Positions 60,389 to 64,000 of a DNA stretch of 64,000 bases are shown one piece after another; position 1 is the stretch's first letter; each line of letters starts with the position of its first letter. The notes beneath the pieces were generated by a model. That model saw only the letters and a program-made list of their open reading frames with translations. It searched no databases and had not been told where the DNA came from. Position numbers and translations under genes: made by a program. The stretch is from JALZKA01 sp963721645 (lineage in GTDB: Bacteria; Actinomycetota; Thermoleophilia; Solirubrobacterales; 70-9), in contig CAVRJK010000002.1 of assembly GCA_963721645.1 (NCBI GenBank), positions 806,001 to 870,000 of the forward strand, in the 5' to 3' direction.

Positions 60389-61162
60389 ATGAGGCTTTTC
60401 CAGCGAGAGCGCGACCCCGCGCTGAACCCCGGCAGCGGCGACGGATCCGTTTCAGACGTCCTGGGCGTGGCGTCCGAGCGCATTCGCGAGATCGTCGAGG
60501 CCGCCGAGCGCGCCGCCACCGATATCGACGCCAAGGTGCGCTCGAGTCCAGGGATGAAGGGCGACGAAACAAGCAAGATCTCGCGGGAGCGCCTGGTTGC
60601 CGAGCTTGCCGAGTCGCTGATCGCCCGTGCAGACGAGCTGAGCCGGGATGCGGCCAACCTCGCCGACGTCCTGGAAAGAGCTTCCACCCGCCTTGACGCA
60701 ATGGCTCCCCCGCCTACAAGGGAAGTGGGCCCATCGCAGGGAACAGGTAAATCTGATGCTGTCAAGGCTGGGGTGGGTAGTGCCACTGGCATGAGCAAAC
60801 CAATTTCGCCGCTCCCCGCGGCCACGACCCCGCCTCCAGCACCCCCCGTTGCGCCCAAGAGCGGCAATCTCTCCAAGAGTGGCGCTCTGTCCGCGAAGGT
60901 CACCGAGCGCTTCAAGGATCAGTCTCCTGAAACCGGCATTCCCTCACGGTTCAAGCGGCGCGCGAGTTCGACCAAGACCGCGCGGCCCGCGGAGCGCTCG
61001 ACTGAAGGTCTCCGCCTACTGGCGACGCAGATGGCCGTCGCAGGCTCGACGCACGAGGAGATCGCAGCAAGGCTCCGCGACGAGTTCGGTGTGAAGGACG
61101 CAACGGAACTGCTTGGCGAGGCGCCGAACGGCACGATCAAGGCGTCCGAACGTGATGGATAA
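60389..61162 (+). CDS. Helical protein with C-terminal ATQMAVAG motif 1
   Basis: 257-aa protein of no recognised family. The N-terminal helix holds SERIREIVEAAERAATDIDA and ERLVAELAESLIARADELSR. Then comes a Pro/Ala/Ser-rich linker (PPPAPPVAPKSG) and a basic patch (RFKRRASSTK). The C-terminal block LLATQMAVAGSTHEEIAARL then RDEFGVKDA recurs in the next gene. ATG 60389 lies exactly 7 nt after TACCGT, indicating a leaderless mRNA. No signal peptide, so probably cytosolic. It overlaps the next gene by 8 nt. Confidence 0.75.
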   Translation: MRLFQRERDPALNPGSGDGSVSDVLGVASERIREIVEAAERAATDIDAKVRSSPGMKGDETSKISRERLVAELAESLIARADELSRDAANLADVLERASTRLDAMAPPPTREVGPSQGTGKSDAVKAGVGSATGMSKPISPLPAATTPPPAPPVAPKSGNLSKSGALSAKVTERFKDQSPETGIPSRFKRRASSTKTARPAERSTEGLRLLATQMAVAGSTHEEIAARLRDEFGVKDATELLGEAPNGTIKASERDG

Positions 61163-61778
61163 CCCGTCGCCGGGCTCTCAGCTCAAGTCGTCGATCACCG
61201 ATGCCTCGCTGAAAATCGAAGGCATCATCGATGATGCCGAGCGCGCGGCGGCAGAGATCCGAGCCGAAGCACGCAAGGAGGCCGAAGTCGAGTCCCGCCG
61301 GCTGATCTCGGAAAGCGCCTCCCAGCTCGCGGCGGTTGCCGAGCCACTGACCAAGAGGGTCGAGAACCTCCGAGTGGAAGCGGCGGCCCTGATGCACGAG
61401 CTCGAGGCCGCGACGCTCCAGCTCGTTGAGCTGACCCAGCGCACATCCCAGAGCGCGGGCGCTGAGGCGTCTCCGCAAATTGATTCTCAGCCGACCGTGG
61501 ACGCTCCGTCACCCGCGGCCGAACCGATCGCGTCGACGCCGAGCGCGGAGAAGCCCAAGTTTTCTGAGCCTCCGAATGGACCCAAGCCCATCGCTTATCC
61601 CGGCAGGGAGGCCGGTGAGCCCACCTCTGATCAGGGCCCACCGGAAGAAGCGGTTCTGCGGGCCACCCAGATGGCGGTTGCCGGAAGCTCGCGCACAGAA
61701 ATCGAGGCCGAGCTTCGCAAGGAGTTCGAACTTGAGGACGCAGGGCCCGTCGTGGACGACATCCTCGGACCCGCCTAG
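61155..61778 (+). CDS. Helical protein with C-terminal ATQMAVAG motif 2
   Basis: 207 aa, paralogous in plan to the gene before it. The N-terminal coiled-coil region KIEGIIDDAERAAAEIRAEA resembles DivIVA-like helices. A Pro/Ala/Glu linker follows, and the C-terminal block VLRATQMAVAGSSRTEIEAE then LRKEFELEDA matches that of the 60389 protein. ATG 61155 (or GTG 61152) overlaps the upstream stop. The two TAG stops of this gene and the convergent sortase share one CTAG. Role unknown; a scaffold or regulator next to Wzc is possible. Confidence 0.75.
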   Translation: MDNPSPGSQLKSSITDASLKIEGIIDDAERAAAEIRAEARKEAEVESRRLISESASQLAAVAEPLTKRVENLRVEAAALMHELEAATLQLVELTQRTSQSAGAEASPQIDSQPTVDAPSPAAEPIASTPSAEKPKFSEPPNGPKPIAYPGREAGEPTSDQGPPEEAVLRATQMAVAGSSRTEIEAELRKEFELEDAGPVVDDILGPA

Positions 61779-62515
61779 GGGTCTTGCCAGATCCGCTCGC
61801 CTGAGCCAAAGAGGCTGATCTCTTTCAGCTTCGCGAAGGTGATGATGCGCTGAGCAGCCGAATAAAGGGGGTGGCAGGCGCTCAGAACGAGACGCTCGTA
61901 ACCGACGTTCTCGACGACGCTGATCTCGTTCGGATCGACGATCTCCACCTTCTGAACCACGTAGGTGAAGGTTGCGTACGGCATCTCCAGCGTGATCTCA
62001 TCGCCGGGCTCCACATCGTCCATGCGGTTGAAGGGCGCTCCGTAGGTGGTGCGGTGACCCGCGATTCCCACCGTCTTCCCCTGGCCCGGAAAGGCTGATC
62101 CGTCTCCCGCCTCCTGAGTCAGCTTGTTGTCAGAGGCCGTGTAGTGGCCCGGGCCGCGCTGAAGCGACGACGTGTCCGTGCCTTCGACGACCGTGACATC
62201 GTTGACGCCCATCGAGGGCGCGCTGATACGCGCGATCCCGGTGCCCGTCTCGAAGCTGTCCGAGGCCTCGAAGCGATCCGCGAGTCCGGCGACCCGTTCC
62301 TCCAGGCTGCCGGCGCCCGCGACCGCGTCGAAATCCCCGGCCTCGGGGAAGGACTTCTCGAGGTTCCTGAGATCGTCCTCGGCCTGACCCTGCTTGACCG
62401 ACGCGTACACGTTCGACAGCGGTTCCTCCCAAACGAGAGTCAGTCCCACGTCAAGCGCGACAACCAGGCCCGCGGTGATGAGGGCGGTCGAGATGATGCG
62501 AAGCAGGCGGCTCAC
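61775..62515 (-). CDS. Sortase (class E-like)
   Basis: 246-aa membrane-anchored transpeptidase. One N-terminal span (IISTALITAGLVVALDVGL) leads to a long helical stalk and the sortase barrel: catalytic His in VGIAGHRTTYGAPF, Cys in RLVLSACHPLYSA and Arg in AQRIITFAKL. The usual TLxTC sequence appears as VLSAC. GTG 62515 is chosen (GGGGG upstream). Class E sortases attach proteins with LAXTG signals; no such substrate was seen in this window. It is divergent from argG. Confidence 0.88.
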   Translation of the reverse strand: MSRLLRIISTALITAGLVVALDVGLTLVWEEPLSNVYASVKQGQAEDDLRNLEKSFPEAGDFDAVAGAGSLEERVAGLADRFEASDSFETGTGIARISAPSMGVNDVTVVEGTDTSSLQRGPGHYTASDNKLTQEAGDGSAFPGQGKTVGIAGHRTTYGAPFNRMDDVEPGDEITLEMPYATFTYVVQKVEIVDPNEISVVENVGYERLVLSACHPLYSAAQRIITFAKLKEISLFGSGERIWQDP

Positions 62516-62597
62516 TGACCCCCAATGATCGCGTAGTCGTGTGGCGGAAGCGCCACGAGACGTTTCGCGAGCGCCCCATGCGACACTCTCGCGTCCC

Positions 62598-63884
62598 ATG
62601 AGCGAAGAATGGAACGACCAGGAAGCCGCGCCTCGGATCGCCTCGTACCAGGCAGACCCCGCCCAGATCGGCCGCGTGCTGCTGCTTTATTCGGGTGGGC
62701 TCGACACATCCGTGATGCTCCACTGGATCCAGGCGCGCTACGGAGCCGAGATCGTCACCCTGACCGTGGACCTCGGCCAGCCTGGCGAGGACTGGGAGGT
62801 TGTCGTCGGAAAGGCGAAGCAACTGGGTGCGATCGACGCCATCCGCGCCGACGCCAATGAGGAGTTCGCGCGCGACTACGTACTGCCGGCGATTCGTGCG
62901 AACGCGCTCTACGGCGGGGGCTACCCGCTCTTCACCGCGCTCGCCCGTCCGCTGATCGCAAAGCTTGCCGTCGAGCACGCACGTCAGACGGGCTGCGACA
63001 CGATCGCCCACGGCTGCACGGGCAAGGGGAACGACCAGGTCAGGATCGACGGCACCATCGCGGCGCTCGCCCCTGAACTGAAAGTGCTCGCGCCCGTCCG
63101 CGAGTGGTCGATGGGTCGCGAGGAGGAGATCGCCTACGCGAATGAGCACGGCATCCCCGTGAAGGGCTCCAACGAGGGACCGCCGTACTCGATCGACGAC
63201 AACCTCTGGGGTCGCTCGTCGGAGGGGCGGGAGATCGAGACGCTCGACACTCCGCCGGCGGACGAGGTGTTCCAACTGGTCACCCATCCACGCGATGCGC
63301 CCGACGATGCCCAGCGCCTCGTCGTCGGCTTCGAGGCCGGCGTCCCCGTTTCGCTTGACGGCGAGGTACTCGAGCCCGTCGCGTTGATCGAGCGTGCTGC
63401 GGAGATCGGCTGCCGTCACGGCGTCGGGATCGTGGATCACATCGAGGACCGCATCGTCGGCCTCAAGGTCCGTGACCTTTACGAGGTGCCTGCGGCTGCG
63501 ATCCTTCTGACGGCCCATCAGGACCTCGAAAAGCTCGTCTCCACGATCCACCAGAACGAGCACAAGCACGTGCTCGACCGCAAGTGGGCCTATCTCGTCT
63601 ATGCGGGCCTCTGGCTCGATCCGCTCCGGCACGATCTCGACGCCTACATGCTTTCGGCGAACGAGTATGTGACGGGGGAGATCACGGTTGAGCTCTACAA
63701 GGGGTCCATCCGCGTCGTCGCACGAACGAGCCCCTATGCCCTGTACGACGAGTCCCTGGCAAGCTTCGGCGAATCTGGGGGCAAGTTCTCCCAGGCCGCC
63801 AGCCCGGGATTCATCGAACTGCACACCTTGCAAAGTCGGATGGCGCATCGGATTCGCGGGCGCCAAGAAGGGAAAGAGGACTAG
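62598..63884 (+). CDS. argG: Argininosuccinate synthase
   Basis: 428-aa ATP-dependent ligase joining citrulline and aspartate. The PP-loop reads LLLYSGGLDTSVML. HGCTGKGNDQVRIDGTIAAL, VREWSMGREEEIAYANEHGI and EGPPYSIDDNLWGRSSEGRE are diagnostic. ATG 62598 is chosen; the longer frame to 62541 has no support. It lies 27 kb from argCJBD, and argF and argH are not in the window. GGAAAGAGG near its end serves the next start. Confidence 0.97.
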   Translation: MSEEWNDQEAAPRIASYQADPAQIGRVLLLYSGGLDTSVMLHWIQARYGAEIVTLTVDLGQPGEDWEVVVGKAKQLGAIDAIRADANEEFARDYVLPAIRANALYGGGYPLFTALARPLIAKLAVEHARQTGCDTIAHGCTGKGNDQVRIDGTIAALAPELKVLAPVREWSMGREEEIAYANEHGIPVKGSNEGPPYSIDDNLWGRSSEGREIETLDTPPADEVFQLVTHPRDAPDDAQRLVVGFEAGVPVSLDGEVLEPVALIERAAEIGCRHGVGIVDHIEDRIVGLKVRDLYEVPAAAILLTAHQDLEKLVSTIHQNEHKHVLDRKWAYLVYAGLWLDPLRHDLDAYMLSANEYVTGEITVELYKGSIRVVARTSPYALYDESLASFGESGGKFSQAASPGFIELHTLQSRMAHRIRGRQEGKED

Positions 63885-64000
63885 ATGGCAGCCGTTTACG
63901 AGTACATCGGCCGGACCGTCGTGCGCGTTGTTTGGTGGCGCTTCGGCCGCCAGATCCAGATAGCGGGAGTTGCTGCGCTGTTCTTGGCGGGGGCCGCCGG
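63885..64000 (+). CDS. Small membrane protein (3' partial)
   Basis: ATG 63885 begins directly after the argG stop with a good ribosome site (GGAAAGAGG, 63870-63878). The readable 38 residues start MAAVYEYIGRTVVRVVWWRF and continue into a hydrophobic span (IAGVAALFLAGAA) cut by the window end. The layout suggests a small inner-membrane protein coexpressed with argG. No family can be named from this fragment. Confidence 0.6.
   Translation, partial: MAAVYEYIGRTVVRVVWWRFGRQIQIAGVAALFLAGAA

Noticed and set aside
62451..63866. Minus-strand open frame of 471 codons
   Set aside because: It is a shadow of argG and the sortase 5' region, a usual effect of high GC third positions.
1..64000. CRISPR array, rRNA operon, prophage or intact insertion sequence
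   Set aside because: No regularly spaced direct repeats of CRISPR type, no rRNA-like sequence, and no transposase, integrase or phage structural gene was found.

Overview
The window is GC-rich, densely coded DNA that looks like a free-living actinobacterium. The best guess, an inference from gene content and not a proven placement, is class Thermoleophilia (Solirubrobacterales-like). Supporting signs are many GTG/TTG starts, frequent 4-base ATGA/GTGA/TTGA overlaps, a TANNNT -10 box placed 6-10 nt before many start codons (leaderless mRNAs), a class E-like sortase, Tat-exported phosphoesterase and copper radical oxidases. Both edges cut genes. No stretch over about 180 bases lacks a gene or a described element.

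Region by region: (1) 1-10560, an amine or amino-acid catabolism locus: class III aminotransferase, ADP-forming acyl-CoA synthetase, acyl-CoA dehydrogenase, Rieske oxygenase, TetR regulator and a complete polyamine-type ABC importer (PotD-B-C-A). (2) 10491-17320, mixed single genes: ATP-grasp enzyme, NfeD-like protein, RTX-repeat protein coupled to a Tat phosphoesterase, SDR, tRNA-Val(GAC) abutting a GNAT gene, a 19-residue hydrophobic peptide and a large polytopic membrane protein. (3) 17343-30305, the conserved thrS-infC-rpmI-rplT-(spoU)-pheS-pheT translation block. It is split by an antisense secreted-protein gene and by an insert of two DegT sugar aminotransferases and two duplicated lipoproteins. 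(4) 30298-35677, argC-argJ-argB-(Cys-rich secreted protein)-argD, then a small HTH/nucleotidyltransferase toxin-antitoxin-like module. argG lies far off at 62598. (5) 36660-62515, an envelope and exopolysaccharide region: methyltransferases, two copper radical oxidases, a nucleotide-sugar epimerase and nucleotidyltransferase, five glycosyltransferase genes (one with two fused GT4 modules), a flippase, an O-antigen-ligase-type polymerase, a Wzc-like chain-length/tyrosine kinase protein, a pair of unrecognised helical paralogs and a sortase.

Five otherwise intact enzyme genes (aminotransferase, acyl-CoA synthetase, second DegT, argD, O-antigen ligase) are each broken by what looks like one extra base. 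That uniform direction points to residual sequencing insertions, though it needs read-level checking. Short palindromic repeat families (GGGGTCTGACCCC, GGTGCCAGGCAC arms, AAACGTCC hairpins) sit between genes. The most unusual signals are the U33-to-C tRNA-Val, the tRNA-GNAT junction, the interrupted infC operon with a degT fossil, the HTH/nucleotidyltransferase pair with its own operator-promoter inside argD, and the unrecognised ATQMAVAG protein pair.
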